A stretch of 64,000 nucleotides of DNA from Novosphingobium sp. MD-1 (GTDB lineage: Bacteria > Pseudomonadota > Alphaproteobacteria > Sphingomonadales > Sphingomonadaceae): the NCBI RefSeq assembly GCF_001014975.1, contig NZ_BBXA01000033.1, positions 62,001-126,000 of the forward strand, read 5' to 3'. The position numbers were made by a program, and so were the translations under genes. The notes beneath the pieces were generated by a model. That model searched no databases, was not told where the DNA came from, and was given only the letters and a program-made list of their open reading frames with translations. Of this stretch, positions 44,662-52,840 are shown piece by piece. Every line of letters starts with the position of its first letter. Within the stretch, counting starts at the first letter, position 1.

Positions 44662-46050
44662 CTAACGCATCGCCGCGCGAATATCCGGCATCGCCAGCAA
44701 CTGGTCCAGCGTGCGGTCGATCCGCGCGAAAATCTCGTTCATTTCGTCGTGCGAACAGCACAGCGCCGGCGCGAAGCCGATCGCGCCGTTGGCGAAGCAG
44801 CGGACGATCACGCCGTTGTCCCACGTCAGTTGCGCAAGCCGGCCAGCGACATCGAGCTCCGGCGCGAAGTTGGTGCGCGCCTGCTTGTCCGAAACCAGTT
44901 CGATCGCGCCGAGAAGCCCGCGCGAACGCACGTCGCCTACCAGCGGATGGTCCTTCAACCGCTCGAAATGGGCGGCGAACGTGCCGCCCACGTCCACCCC
45001 GTTCGCCAGCAGCCCGCCTTCCTGATAGAGCCGCAGGCATTCCAGCGCCACCGCCGCGCTGACCGGGTGGCCCGAATAGGTATAGCCATGGCCGATCGGC
45101 AGGGCTTCGGCGCCACCATCGGCGATCCCCTGATAGACGTGATCGGCCATCATCACCGCACCCATCGGCACGTAGCCGGAGGTCAGCCCCTTCGCCATGG
45201 TCATCAGATCGGGCGAGACGCCTTCCTCCAGACTCGCGAACATCGGCCCGGTGCGGCCGAAGCCGGTGATCACCTCGTCCACCACCATCAGGATGCCCAG
45301 CCGCGTGCAGGCTTCCCGCATCGCCTTGAGCCAGCCGCGCGGCGGCACGATCACCCCGCCCGATCCCTGGATCGGCTCGCAGAAGAACGCCGCGACGTTC
45401 TCCGCGCCCAGTTCCGCGACCTTGGCCTCCAGCGCACCGACACTGGCGGCGATCAGCGCGGCCGGATCGTGCCCTTCCGGGTGGCGATAGGGGAACGGCG
45501 AAGCAATATGGTGCTGCCACGGGCGCGGCAGATCGAAGTTGCGGTGGAAGTGCGGCAGCGCGGTTAGGCCGGAACCGAGGCTACTCGACCCGTGATAACC
45601 GTTCACCTGCGCAATGAAGTGCTTCTTTTGCGGCTGCCCCACCGCGTTCCAGTAATGCACGATATAGCGGATGGCGCTGTCGACCGCGTCCGATCCGCCC
45701 AGCGTGAAATAGACATGATCCAGCCCTTCCGGCGCCAGCGCGCAGAGTTCTCCGGCCAGCCGGATCGCCGGTTCGCAGCCATAGTGGAAGAAGCCCGTGG
45801 CGTAGGGCAGCTTGCGGAGCTGTTCGGTCGCCGCTTCGACAAGGCTTTCCTGCCCGTAGCCGACGTTGACGCACCACAGCCCGGCGAACGCATCGATCAT
45901 GCGGCGGCCGTCGATATCGGTCAGCCACATGCCCTGCCCGGATTCCAGAATGCGCGGCCCGTGCTTTTCGTGGCCGCGAAACGAAACGACGGGATGGATC
46001 AGGTTGTCGCGATCGATGTCGACAAGCGAGCGGTTGGATAACGAGGTCAT
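44662..46050 (-). CDS. Class III omega-aminotransferase
   Basis: PLP-dependent transaminase acting on omega-amines or beta-amino acids with pyruvate or similar acceptor. The 462 residues contain LWCVNVGYGQESLVEAATEQ, YFTLGGSDAVDSAIRYIVHY, ILMVVDEVITGFGRTG and DLMTMAKGLTSGYVPMGAVM, where the Lys of AKGLTSGYVP binds PLP. GHGYTYSGHPVSAAVALECL completes the fold. I start it at MTSLSNRSL (46050); a longer ATG at 46104 would add 18 Arg-rich residues. It is downstream of the flavin monooxygenase by 78 bases on the same strand. Confidence 0.92.
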   Translation of the reverse strand: MTSLSNRSLVDIDRDNLIHPVVSFRGHEKHGPRILESGQGMWLTDIDGRRMIDAFAGLWCVNVGYGQESLVEAATEQLRKLPYATGFFHYGCEPAIRLAGELCALAPEGLDHVYFTLGGSDAVDSAIRYIVHYWNAVGQPQKKHFIAQVNGYHGSSSLGSGLTALPHFHRNFDLPRPWQHHIASPFPYRHPEGHDPAALIAASVGALEAKVAELGAENVAAFFCEPIQGSGGVIVPPRGWLKAMREACTRLGILMVVDEVITGFGRTGPMFASLEEGVSPDLMTMAKGLTSGYVPMGAVMMADHVYQGIADGGAEALPIGHGYTYSGHPVSAAVALECLRLYQEGGLLANGVDVGGTFAAHFERLKDHPLVGDVRSRGLLGAIELVSDKQARTNFAPELDVAGRLAQLTWDNGVIVRCFANGAIGFAPALCCSHDEMNEIFARIDRTLDQLLAMPDIRAAMR

Positions 46051-46128
46051 GCGCCGGACACTACGTCGGCCGGCGCTGCCGATTAAGCGAAATGTGCGAG
46101 CCATCCGCTTCCTTTTTTGCGCGTCGGC

Positions 46129-47616
46129 CTATCCCCCGGCGAAAACCGCGTTCCGCCACGCTTGCGCCAGCACGGCGGCATCGCCGGTGCCGAACACGTA
46201 GCGATCCGGCCGCACCAGCACGGTCGGCGCGTCATGCGCATCCAGCCATGTTTCCAGCGCTTGCCGGAACGGGGCGAGCGCAGGATCATCCAGTCCCGCC
46301 GAACGGATGCCCTCTTCCCCGGCAGCGTTGCCCCGCACCAGCAGCCACGCCCCGGCTCCCAGCGCATCGTCAAGCCGCGCGCCGTCGGCAATCGCCTGCG
46401 GGAAATAGCTGCCGGCACCCGCGCTTCCCGCCAGGACAACGCCGGTATCGAGCGGCGGATAGGCCGGCGCTCCATCGGGCGACTGTCCAGCCGCGCGGGC
46501 CGCCAGCATCTGCTGGTCGCGCTCGGCCGCCGCTGCCGGATCGGTGATGCAGACCGTGCGCCCCATCATGATCGCCATGCCGATGGTCGCGCGCAGGTTG
46601 GGCTCGCGCTCCGGCTGGTAACTGTCGAGCAGGCTGTCCGGCGCACCCTCGCGCAGGATCGCGCCCAGTTTCCAGGCAAGGTTCGCCGCGTCGCGAATGC
46701 CCGAACACAGGCCCTGCCCGGCGAAGGGCGGCGTCTGGTGCGCGGCGTCGCCCGCCAGCAGCAGGCGGCCCTTGCGCCACTGTTCCGCGATCCGGGCGCG
46801 GAACGTATAGACCGCCTTGCGCTCGAGCGTGACCGCACCATCCACCTTCCATGGCGCCATCAATCGCGCGATGGAGGCATCCGCGCTGATCTCCTCCGGC
46901 GTTTCCCCCGGCCTGATCATGAATTCCCAGCGGTGCCGCCCCTCGCCCATCAGGACGCAGGTTGTCGGGCGATCCGGATCGCAAATCTGGAGGTTCACCG
47001 GCGGCAGGCGCGAAAAGTCCTGCACGATGGTATCGACCACCAGCCAGGGTTCCTCGAACCCAAGATCCTCGAAGCCGATCCCCGCCGCCTTGCGCATCGG
47101 GCTGCGCGCGCCGTCCGCCCCCACCAGATAGCGCGCGCGCACTTCCTGCTGGCCATCGGGCGTGGCGACGCGGGCGATCACACCATCGGCGTCTTCCGCG
47201 AACGACAGCACGTCCCAGCGCGTCTCCAGGCGGGCCGCCGGGTAATCCGCCAGCCTGTCCCGCAACACCCGCTCCACCGATGGCTGGTGGATCATGTTCG
47301 CGGCGGGCCAGCCACCCGGCCCGATCCGGTCCGATCCGGTGAACCGCAACAGGATATCTCCCGCCGCGTTGAGGAAATCGTAGCGGCTCGATTGCCGGCT
47401 CGACCGGACGATGGCTTCCGCCGCGCCCACTTCCTGAAACACGCGGATGATCTCGTGGTCGAGATGCGCGGCGCGCGGCAGCGGATAGACCTCCGCTTCC
47501 TTTTCCGCGACAATCACCGAAACGCCCTGCCGGGCCAAAAGGAGGGCCAGGGTCACGCCGGTCGGGCCGCCGCCGGCGATGAGAACGTCGCATTCGTGGA
47601 TAGCGGCGGCGGCCAT
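46129..47616 (-). CDS. FAD-dependent aromatic monooxygenase (MhpA/UbiH-type)
   Basis: A 495-residue flavoprotein hydroxylase using NAD(P)H and O2 on an aromatic ring. Motifs: DVLIAGGGPTGVTLALLLAR (Rossmann GxGxxG), YLVGADGARSPMRKAAGI (DG motif) and LLLAGDAAHQTPPFAGQGLC (GD motif for FAD ribityl). The closest named family is MhpA-type 3-(3-hydroxyphenyl)propionate hydroxylase, but that does not fix the substrate. It starts four bases after the FAH gene stop, and ends an operon of dioxygenase, hydrolase and hydroxylase, a classic aromatic meta-cleavage combination. Confidence 0.88.
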   Translation of the reverse strand: MAAAAIHECDVLIAGGGPTGVTLALLLARQGVSVIVAEKEAEVYPLPRAAHLDHEIIRVFQEVGAAEAIVRSSRQSSRYDFLNAAGDILLRFTGSDRIGPGGWPAANMIHQPSVERVLRDRLADYPAARLETRWDVLSFAEDADGVIARVATPDGQQEVRARYLVGADGARSPMRKAAGIGFEDLGFEEPWLVVDTIVQDFSRLPPVNLQICDPDRPTTCVLMGEGRHRWEFMIRPGETPEEISADASIARLMAPWKVDGAVTLERKAVYTFRARIAEQWRKGRLLLAGDAAHQTPPFAGQGLCSGIRDAANLAWKLGAILREGAPDSLLDSYQPEREPNLRATIGMAIMMGRTVCITDPAAAAERDQQMLAARAAGQSPDGAPAYPPLDTGVVLAGSAGAGSYFPQAIADGARLDDALGAGAWLLVRGNAAGEEGIRSAGLDDPALAPFRQALETWLDAHDAPTVLVRPDRYVFGTGDAAVLAQAWRNAVFAGG

Positions 47617-47620
47617 CGGC

Positions 47621-48463
47621 TCAGCCCTCCGCCGCCATCGTGCCCTCGATCGCGCCAAGGCCATCGATCTCGCACCGCACCACATCGCCGGGCTTCAGGA
47701 ACTGGCGCGGGTCCATTGCCGCGCCCACGCCGCCGGGCGTGCCGGTGAAGATCACGTCGCCCGGCTCCAGCGTCATCGCCTGCGAAAGATGCTCGATCTG
47801 CTGCCACAGGTTGAACACCAGATTCCGCGTGTTCGAATCCTGCCGCTTCTCGCCATTGACGAAGCAGCGGATGCCCAGCGCGTGCGGATCGGCCACGTCA
47901 TCGGCGGTGGTCAGCCACGGTCCCATCGGCGCGTGCGTGTCGAAGCTCTTGCCAAGCGACCATTGCGGGCCGGCGTGCTGCCACATGCGCTCGGTCACGT
48001 CGTTGCCAACACAATAGCCGAACACATGCTCCGCCGCCTTGTCCGCCGGGATATGCTTACCCCCCTTGCCGATCACCGCGACGAGTTCGACCTCGTAGTC
48101 GTTGGTGCCCGTGCTCTTCGCGATCAGGATGGGATCGAACGGCCCGTTCACGGACGTCTGCGCCTTGGTGAACCATACCTGCCGTTCGGGCGTGCCCATG
48201 TTCGATTCCGCGATGTGATCGGCATAGTTGAGGCCAATCGCGAAAATCTTGCCCGGCCGCTGCACGGGCGACGCCAGCCGCACCGAAGCCAGCGGGACGC
48301 CACCGCCCGCGGCGGCCTTCGCGGCCAGCCCGTCCTTCACCGCATCCCAGTTTGTGATCAGATCGATCATCGATCCGGCGATGCCGGTATCGATCAGCGT
48401 TTCGTCCACCACGATCGCGGTACGGATCGCGCCATCGGCGGCGTGATAGCTGGCAAGTTTCAT
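47621..48463 (-). CDS. Fumarylacetoacetate hydrolase-family protein
   Basis: A 280-residue FAH-fold enzyme that would hydrolyse or decarboxylate a ring-cleavage product. The metal-binding Glu-x-Glu of the family appears in NDYEVELVAVIGKGG, with a third acidic ligand in FGYCVGNDVTERMWQ. FAIGLNYADHIAESN is the usual entry and GDVIFTGTPGGVGAAMDP the C-terminal signature. AAGGA precedes the ATG at 48463, which overlaps the stop of the VOC gene (ATGA). Confidence 0.9.
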   Translation of the reverse strand: MKLASYHAADGAIRTAIVVDETLIDTGIAGSMIDLITNWDAVKDGLAAKAAAGGGVPLASVRLASPVQRPGKIFAIGLNYADHIAESNMGTPERQVWFTKAQTSVNGPFDPILIAKSTGTNDYEVELVAVIGKGGKHIPADKAAEHVFGYCVGNDVTERMWQHAGPQWSLGKSFDTHAPMGPWLTTADDVADPHALGIRCFVNGEKRQDSNTRNLVFNLWQQIEHLSQAMTLEPGDVIFTGTPGGVGAAMDPRQFLKPGDVVRCEIDGLGAIEGTMAAEG

Positions 48464-49485
48464 GCGGCTTGTCCTTTCGGGTTGCGGCGGAACAGCCGCC
48501 GGATGCGCAATTGCAGGGCCATGACGAAGGCGAGTACCCCAGGCTTCGGAGCCATACGCCCCGCCAGCATCGGATGCGGGCTGCCCCACTGCACCGCCAG
48601 CAGGCTCGCGACCGGCATCTTTTGCGGCGGATCGGCCGCCGTCAGCAAGTCGCCATCGGTCCAGTGTTCGAGTTCGTGGCCCCAGGGGTCTTTCCAGTAA
48701 TCGAAGATCTGGCTGCCCATGATGTGCCGGCCCACGCCCCATGCCGCCGTGCGTTTGCGCGCCTTGAGGTGCTGGTGCCCCAGCATCAGGTCGTCGAAGT
48801 TGGAAACCTCGAACGCGGCGTGCAGGAAGCCCGGCTTCTGCGGCAGTTGCGCTAGGAACAGCGTGTGGTGATCGGCCGGCTTGTCGCCCCGGTCGCAACG
48901 CATGAACGCGCCCAGCGGCAGGTTCGGCGCGGCTTCCACCTCATCCGACGTCAGGAAGCCGAAGCGTTCCTTGTACCACGCCTCCGACGTGCGGAAATCC
49001 GCCACGTTGAGCACGCAATGGCCAATCCGCCGGACGTGCGCCGGCCCGCCTTCCAACCGCACGAGCTGGCGGAAGCGCGGCTTCGCGCTGGCAGTGTTGC
49101 GCACGGGATCGGCCATGGCGGGGCTTTCCGATTCCTTCGACTGGCCCGCCACCACTTCCACCGGAAAACCATCGGGATCGCGCAACCGGACGACCGATCC
49201 GCCGCCGGGTTCGCCGAGCGCTTCTACCGCCACGCCTTCGGCGCGCGCCAGCACTTCCAGATCCTCGATCCGCTCCGCCCGGAAGCCCACGCCGCGGAAG
49301 CCCGGCTCGCCCGGTTCGGTCACGTGGAGAAACGGCCGACCATCCCCGCCCCGGGCATAGAGCCGCCCATCCTGCTCGAAGCAGGCCAGTCCGAAATCCT
49401 CCAGAAAGGCGCGCATGGCTTGCAGATCGGGCGCGGCAAAGCGCACGTGGGCAATATCCTCGACGCGGATGATGCTCATCGCCAT
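48460..49485 (-). CDS. VOC-family extradiol dioxygenase-like protein
   Basis: A 341-residue vicinal-oxygen-chelate protein with two VOC modules. The N-terminal module (residues about 1-115) begins IRVEDIAHVRFAAPDLQAMR. The second starts VRRIGHCVLNVADFRTSEAW, contains the metal-site HHTLF and HAAFEVSNFDDL and ends PWGHELEHWTDGD, giving the H-H-E triad expected of type I extradiol enzymes. A basic tail (RIRRLFRRNPKG) is unusual. GGGAG precedes two alternative ATGs (49485 and 49479). It is the first gene of the catabolic operon and lies divergent to a TetR regulator. Confidence 0.85.
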   Translation of the reverse strand: MAMSIIRVEDIAHVRFAAPDLQAMRAFLEDFGLACFEQDGRLYARGGDGRPFLHVTEPGEPGFRGVGFRAERIEDLEVLARAEGVAVEALGEPGGGSVVRLRDPDGFPVEVVAGQSKESESPAMADPVRNTASAKPRFRQLVRLEGGPAHVRRIGHCVLNVADFRTSEAWYKERFGFLTSDEVEAAPNLPLGAFMRCDRGDKPADHHTLFLAQLPQKPGFLHAAFEVSNFDDLMLGHQHLKARKRTAAWGVGRHIMGSQIFDYWKDPWGHELEHWTDGDLLTAADPPQKMPVASLLAVQWGSPHPMLAGRMAPKPGVLAFVMALQLRIRRLFRRNPKGQAA

Positions 49486-49536
49486 CGTCTCCCGGCATCC
49501 TCTGTCCGGCCGCGGTCTGAAGGCCGCGACTCAAAC

Positions 49537-49552
49537 TTGACTTTTTAGTCAA
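49537..49552. promoter_or_regulatory. Inverted repeat, probable TetR operator
   Basis: TTGACTTTTTAGTCAA has six-base arms (TTGACT/AGTCAA) around TTTT, 52 bases ahead of the VOC gene. A related repeat, TGACC-AAAC-GGTCA, follows at 49563-49576. Confidence 0.7.
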
Positions 49553-49562
49553 ATATCATGAA

Positions 49563-49576
49563 TGACCAAACGGTCA
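49563..49576. promoter_or_regulatory. Second TTGAC-type inverted repeat, probable TetR operator
   Basis: TGACCAAACGGTCA has five-base arms around AAAC and lies ten bases before the preferred TetR start. It overlaps a possible early ATG at 49562, which argues against that start. Confidence 0.6.
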
Positions 49577-49585
49577 AGAGCGCTT

Positions 49586-50245
49586 ATGGACCGAACCATG
49601 ATCGAACCCACGCTTTCCCCCCGCGCCGCGCGCACCCGCTCCGCCCTGCTCGCCGCCGGGCTGGAACTGCTGGCCGAACGCCCGGTGGACGCGATCGCCA
49701 TCGACGAAGTGGTCGCCGCAGCCGGCGTCGCCAAGGGATCGTTCTTCAACCATTTCGAGGACAAGCACGATTTCGCCGGAGCGATCTCGCGCGCGATCCG
49801 CGTTGACGTGGAAGCACTGGTGGGGCGCACCAATCGCGACATCGCCGATCCGCTGGAACGGCTGGCCGGAGGCATGATCGCCGCCGCCGCCTTCGCCCTG
49901 GCCGAGCCCAAGCGCGCGGCCGTGCTGACCCGGTCCTCCTCCGGCACCGTGGTCGAGGATCACCCGCTCAACCGGGGCCTGCTGGAAGACATGCGCGCCG
50001 CGCTGGCCGACGGCCTCGTTTCCCCCGAAGGCGGGCGGGCCGGCGTGCTTTACTGGCTGGGCTGCTGCCAGATCGTCATGGCCAGCAGCGTGGTGCAACG
50101 GGCCTCGGTCGATCACGCGGCCGGCTTCGTTGCCGACATGCTGGCACTGGGCTTGCGCGGCCTTGGTGCATCGGCCAGCGCGGTGGCGCGCATCGCCGAT
50201 CCGGACCGTGTACGGCAGCACCTCCGCGCGATCACAAGCGCTTGA
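49586..50245 (+). CDS. TetR family transcriptional regulator
   Basis: A 219-residue regulator with the TetR N-terminal HTH: LLAAGLELLAERPVDAIAID then EVVAAAGVAKGSFFNHFEDK (residues about 22-62). The C-terminal ligand domain is all-helical, with FALAEPKRAAVLTRSSSG and a conserved-looking GVLYWLGCCQIVMASSVV. The start at 49586 leaves both inverted repeats outside the gene; 49598 is also possible. Divergence from the VOC-FAH-monooxygenase operon suggests it represses that operon and itself. Confidence 0.88.
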   Translation: MDRTMIEPTLSPRAARTRSALLAAGLELLAERPVDAIAIDEVVAAAGVAKGSFFNHFEDKHDFAGAISRAIRVDVEALVGRTNRDIADPLERLAGGMIAAAAFALAEPKRAAVLTRSSSGTVVEDHPLNRGLLEDMRAALADGLVSPEGGRAGVLYWLGCCQIVMASSVVQRASVDHAAGFVADMLALGLRGLGASASAVARIADPDRVRQHLRAITSA

Positions 50246-51676
50246 TTACACTGCGTCGGCCTGCCAGCCACCGCCCAGCGCAAGGAACACCGCCACCTGA
50301 TCGCTGGCAAGCGCGGCGTCCGATGTCGCCAGCGTCATTTCCGCCGCCGAAAGCGTGCGCGCGGCGTCCAGCCCGGTCAGCGCGTTCTCGCGCCCGGCCG
50401 CGCGCATCCGCTGGACCTTGGCCAGCGCCGCCGCCGCCTTGTCGCGCGCCTCGCGCAACGAGGCGTTGCGCTGGAGTTCGTGGGCATAGGTGGTCAGCGC
50501 GCTTTCCGTCTCGCGCAGCGCGCCCAGCATCACGCCGTCGAAGCGTGCCAGCGCCGCATCGCGTTCGGCTTCGGCCGCCGCGATTTCGGCATGGGCGATC
50601 TTGCGGTTGGGAAAGGTCCACGACAGCAGCGGCCCCAGGCCGAACGACAAGCCGCGCGGTGTTCCCGGAAACTTGAACGGGCTGACGTCCTCCACGGAAG
50701 CGCCGAAGCGCACGGTGGGATAGAGCTCCGATCGCGCCACGCCGATCCGGTCGAGCGAACCCGCGACCGTTCGCTCCGCCGCGCGCACATCGGGCCGGCG
50801 CCGCAGCAAGGCGGCACCATCGCCCACCGGCAGCACGCTGGTCACGCGCGGCGGTTGCACGCAGGTCTGGATCTCCCTGGGAAACTCGGCCGGCGGACGC
50901 CCCAGCAGCGTCGCCAGCCGGAACAGCGCGTTTTCCTGCGCTGTGTCGAATCCCGGCATCTGCGCCTCCAGCTGCGCCACCAGCACTTCGGCGTTGTCGC
51001 GATCGAGCGGCGTTCCGCGTCCGGCCGCGATCAGCCGGTTGGTGAATTCCAGATTGCGCCGCAATAGTCCAAGGCTGTGCTGCGCCCGCGCGCGCAGCAT
51101 TCCCGCAGCGCAAGCATCGGCATAGGCCCCGGCCACGCCCGCGGCGACGTTGACGCGCGTCAGGTCATAGGCGGCCTGCGCCGCATCGCGGTCATGCCCG
51201 GCCGCCGCCGTCAGGCTGCGGATGCGCCCGCCTACGTCGAAGTCATAGGTGAGCGAAGCGCCGCCACTGACCAGCGGATAGCCCTGAAAACTCTCGAAGG
51301 CGACCGGATCGCGGTTGACCGTCGCCCCGGCGTTGAGGTTCGCCAGAACCGTTCCCTGTGCATGGGCCTGCCGGATCATGGCACTGGCGCGGTCGATGTT
51401 CGCCGCCGCCACGCGCAAATCGGTGTTCGCCTTGAACGCCTCCTCGATCAGAACGTCGAGCTGGGGGTCGTCGTAGAGCTTCCACCACTGGCCCGGCACG
51501 GGATCATCCCGGAATGGTCCCTTGTCCATGCTGACGAACGGCGCATTGGCGGCCGGCGCTTCGGAAAGCGCGGTCTGGGTCCGGTCGCGCTCCATCGGCA
51601 CATGCACACAAGCGGACAGCACCAGGGTGGGCGCGAGCAGCACCGCCAGGCGAGTCAGGCGACCGATCCGGTTCAC
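50246..51676 (-). CDS. Outer membrane efflux lipoprotein (NodT family)
   Basis: A 476-residue TolC-type outer-membrane factor with a lipobox (LVLSAC). Family blocks are present: FRDDPVPGQWWKLYDDPQLD, DLRVAAANIDRASAMIRQAH, GAYADACAAGMLRARAQHSL, RRRPDVRAAERTVAGSLDRI and PTVRFGASVEDVSPFK. It would form the exit duct for the adaptor encoded just upstream; its start overlaps the HlyD stop by four bases. The TetR gene converges with it with no gap. Confidence 0.9.
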   Translation of the reverse strand: MNRIGRLTRLAVLLAPTLVLSACVHVPMERDRTQTALSEAPAANAPFVSMDKGPFRDDPVPGQWWKLYDDPQLDVLIEEAFKANTDLRVAAANIDRASAMIRQAHAQGTVLANLNAGATVNRDPVAFESFQGYPLVSGGASLTYDFDVGGRIRSLTAAAGHDRDAAQAAYDLTRVNVAAGVAGAYADACAAGMLRARAQHSLGLLRRNLEFTNRLIAAGRGTPLDRDNAEVLVAQLEAQMPGFDTAQENALFRLATLLGRPPAEFPREIQTCVQPPRVTSVLPVGDGAALLRRRPDVRAAERTVAGSLDRIGVARSELYPTVRFGASVEDVSPFKFPGTPRGLSFGLGPLLSWTFPNRKIAHAEIAAAEAERDAALARFDGVMLGALRETESALTTYAHELQRNASLREARDKAAAALAKVQRMRAAGRENALTGLDAARTLSAAEMTLATSDAALASDQVAVFLALGGGWQADAV

Positions 51677-52602
51677 GACCGGCCTCCCGCATGGACGGTG
51701 CGCCCGGCGCCATCGATCACGTCGACGGTGGCGGTCCTGCCAGCGATCAGGCGGATATCCTGCGGCACCCTGACCAGCGCGATCCGCACCGGCACGCGCT
51801 GCGCCAGCCGCACCCAGTTGAACGTGGGATTCACGCTTGCCAGCTGGTTGCTGGCATTGGTCCGCTCGCGATCATCGATGCCCGGCGCGATGCTTTCCAC
51901 CCGCCCTTCGATCGGGCTGGTTTCGCCCATCAGCAACACCCTTGCTCGATCGCCAACGTGGATACGCGGCAGCTTGGTTTCCTCGAAATAGCCGTCGATC
52001 CACATCGTATCGGCATCGACCACGGCCAGCCCCTGCGCGCCGGCGGCCAGGTAATCGCCGGGCTTGAGCAGCAGGTTGGCGACGTAGCCGTTCACCGTCG
52101 CACGGACAAGCGTGCGCTCCAGGTTAAGGCGCGCCACGTTGACCGCGACCCGCGCCGCCTCAAGGCTGGCGCTCGCTGTCTCCGCCTTGGCTTCCAGCGC
52201 CTCGCGCTCCTCGGCCGAGACGAGATCGCCCAGCATCCGTGCGCGGCGCAACTGGGAATGCGCGTCGGCGGCAGTCGCCTGCGCGCTTGCCACGGCGGCC
52301 TGCGCCTGCGCCAGCGCCAGCCGGTAGCGGGGCGTGTCCACCTCGAACAGCACCTGCCCCTTCGTCACGCGGTCGTTCTCCCGGACGAGCACGCGTGTGA
52401 CCAGCCCCGGCACGTCGGACGAGACCTTGACGACATCGGCGCGCACGCGGCCATCGCGCGTCCACGGATCGACCTCGTAGCGCTGCCACATCGCGCGCCC
52501 GGCCACGAACGCCAGGACGACCACCGCCAGCGTGATGGCAACGCGCAGGATGCCGATCAGGATCGGCCGGAACGAGGCAGGAGCAAGGGATCGGGGAGAC
52601 AT
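51673..52602 (-). CDS. HlyD/EmrA-type periplasmic adaptor, AaeA-like
   Basis: A 309-residue membrane-fusion protein: an N-terminal membrane anchor (ILRVAITLAVVVLAFVAGRA), a biotinyl-lipoyl half (VKVSSDVPGLVTRVLVREND), a helical hairpin (LAQAQAAVASAQATAADAHS to ERTLVRATVNGYVAN) and a beta-barrel (IDGYFEETKLPRIHVGDRAR). The architecture matches AaeA, which pairs with FusC/AaeB-type aromatic acid exporters. It lies 28 bases after the DUF1656 gene and overlaps the outer-membrane gene. Confidence 0.92.
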   Translation of the reverse strand: MSPRSLAPASFRPILIGILRVAITLAVVVLAFVAGRAMWQRYEVDPWTRDGRVRADVVKVSSDVPGLVTRVLVRENDRVTKGQVLFEVDTPRYRLALAQAQAAVASAQATAADAHSQLRRARMLGDLVSAEEREALEAKAETASASLEAARVAVNVARLNLERTLVRATVNGYVANLLLKPGDYLAAGAQGLAVVDADTMWIDGYFEETKLPRIHVGDRARVLLMGETSPIEGRVESIAPGIDDRERTNASNQLASVNPTFNWVRLAQRVPVRIALVRVPQDIRLIAGRTATVDVIDGAGRTVHAGGRS

Positions 52603-52630
52603 TTCGGGTTCGCCTGATGGGAAAGGAGTT

Positions 52631-52840
52631 TCAGTGAATGAAGGTTAGCGGAAGGCCGGAGACGGCGCCGGTCAGCGCCACGAACAGCGCGATCTCGAAC
52701 AGCGAGCGGTGCCAGACGAAGCGGTAGAGCCGCCACCGCCGCATCGCGATCTGGATGAACAGGAACGGGACCAGCGCCACCGCCGCGGTCGCGAACAGGT
52801 GCGGGAAGAACACGCCGTAAAGATGCAGTTCGGGCGTCAT
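52631..52840 (-). CDS. DUF1656 (AaeX-like) small inner-membrane protein
   Basis: A 69-residue protein: MTPELHLYGVFFPHLFATAA, then a hydrophobic run VALVPFLFIQI, the Arg/Trp-rich loop AMRRWRLYRFVWHRSLFEIA and a second membrane helix. Start-loop-helix spacing is that of AaeX/DUF1656 proteins, which nearly always sit between FusC and HlyD genes. Its ATG overlaps the FusC stop (ATGA at 52840-52837). Confidence 0.9.
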   Translation of the reverse strand: MTPELHLYGVFFPHLFATAAVALVPFLFIQIAMRRWRLYRFVWHRSLFEIALFVALTGAVSGLPLTFIH

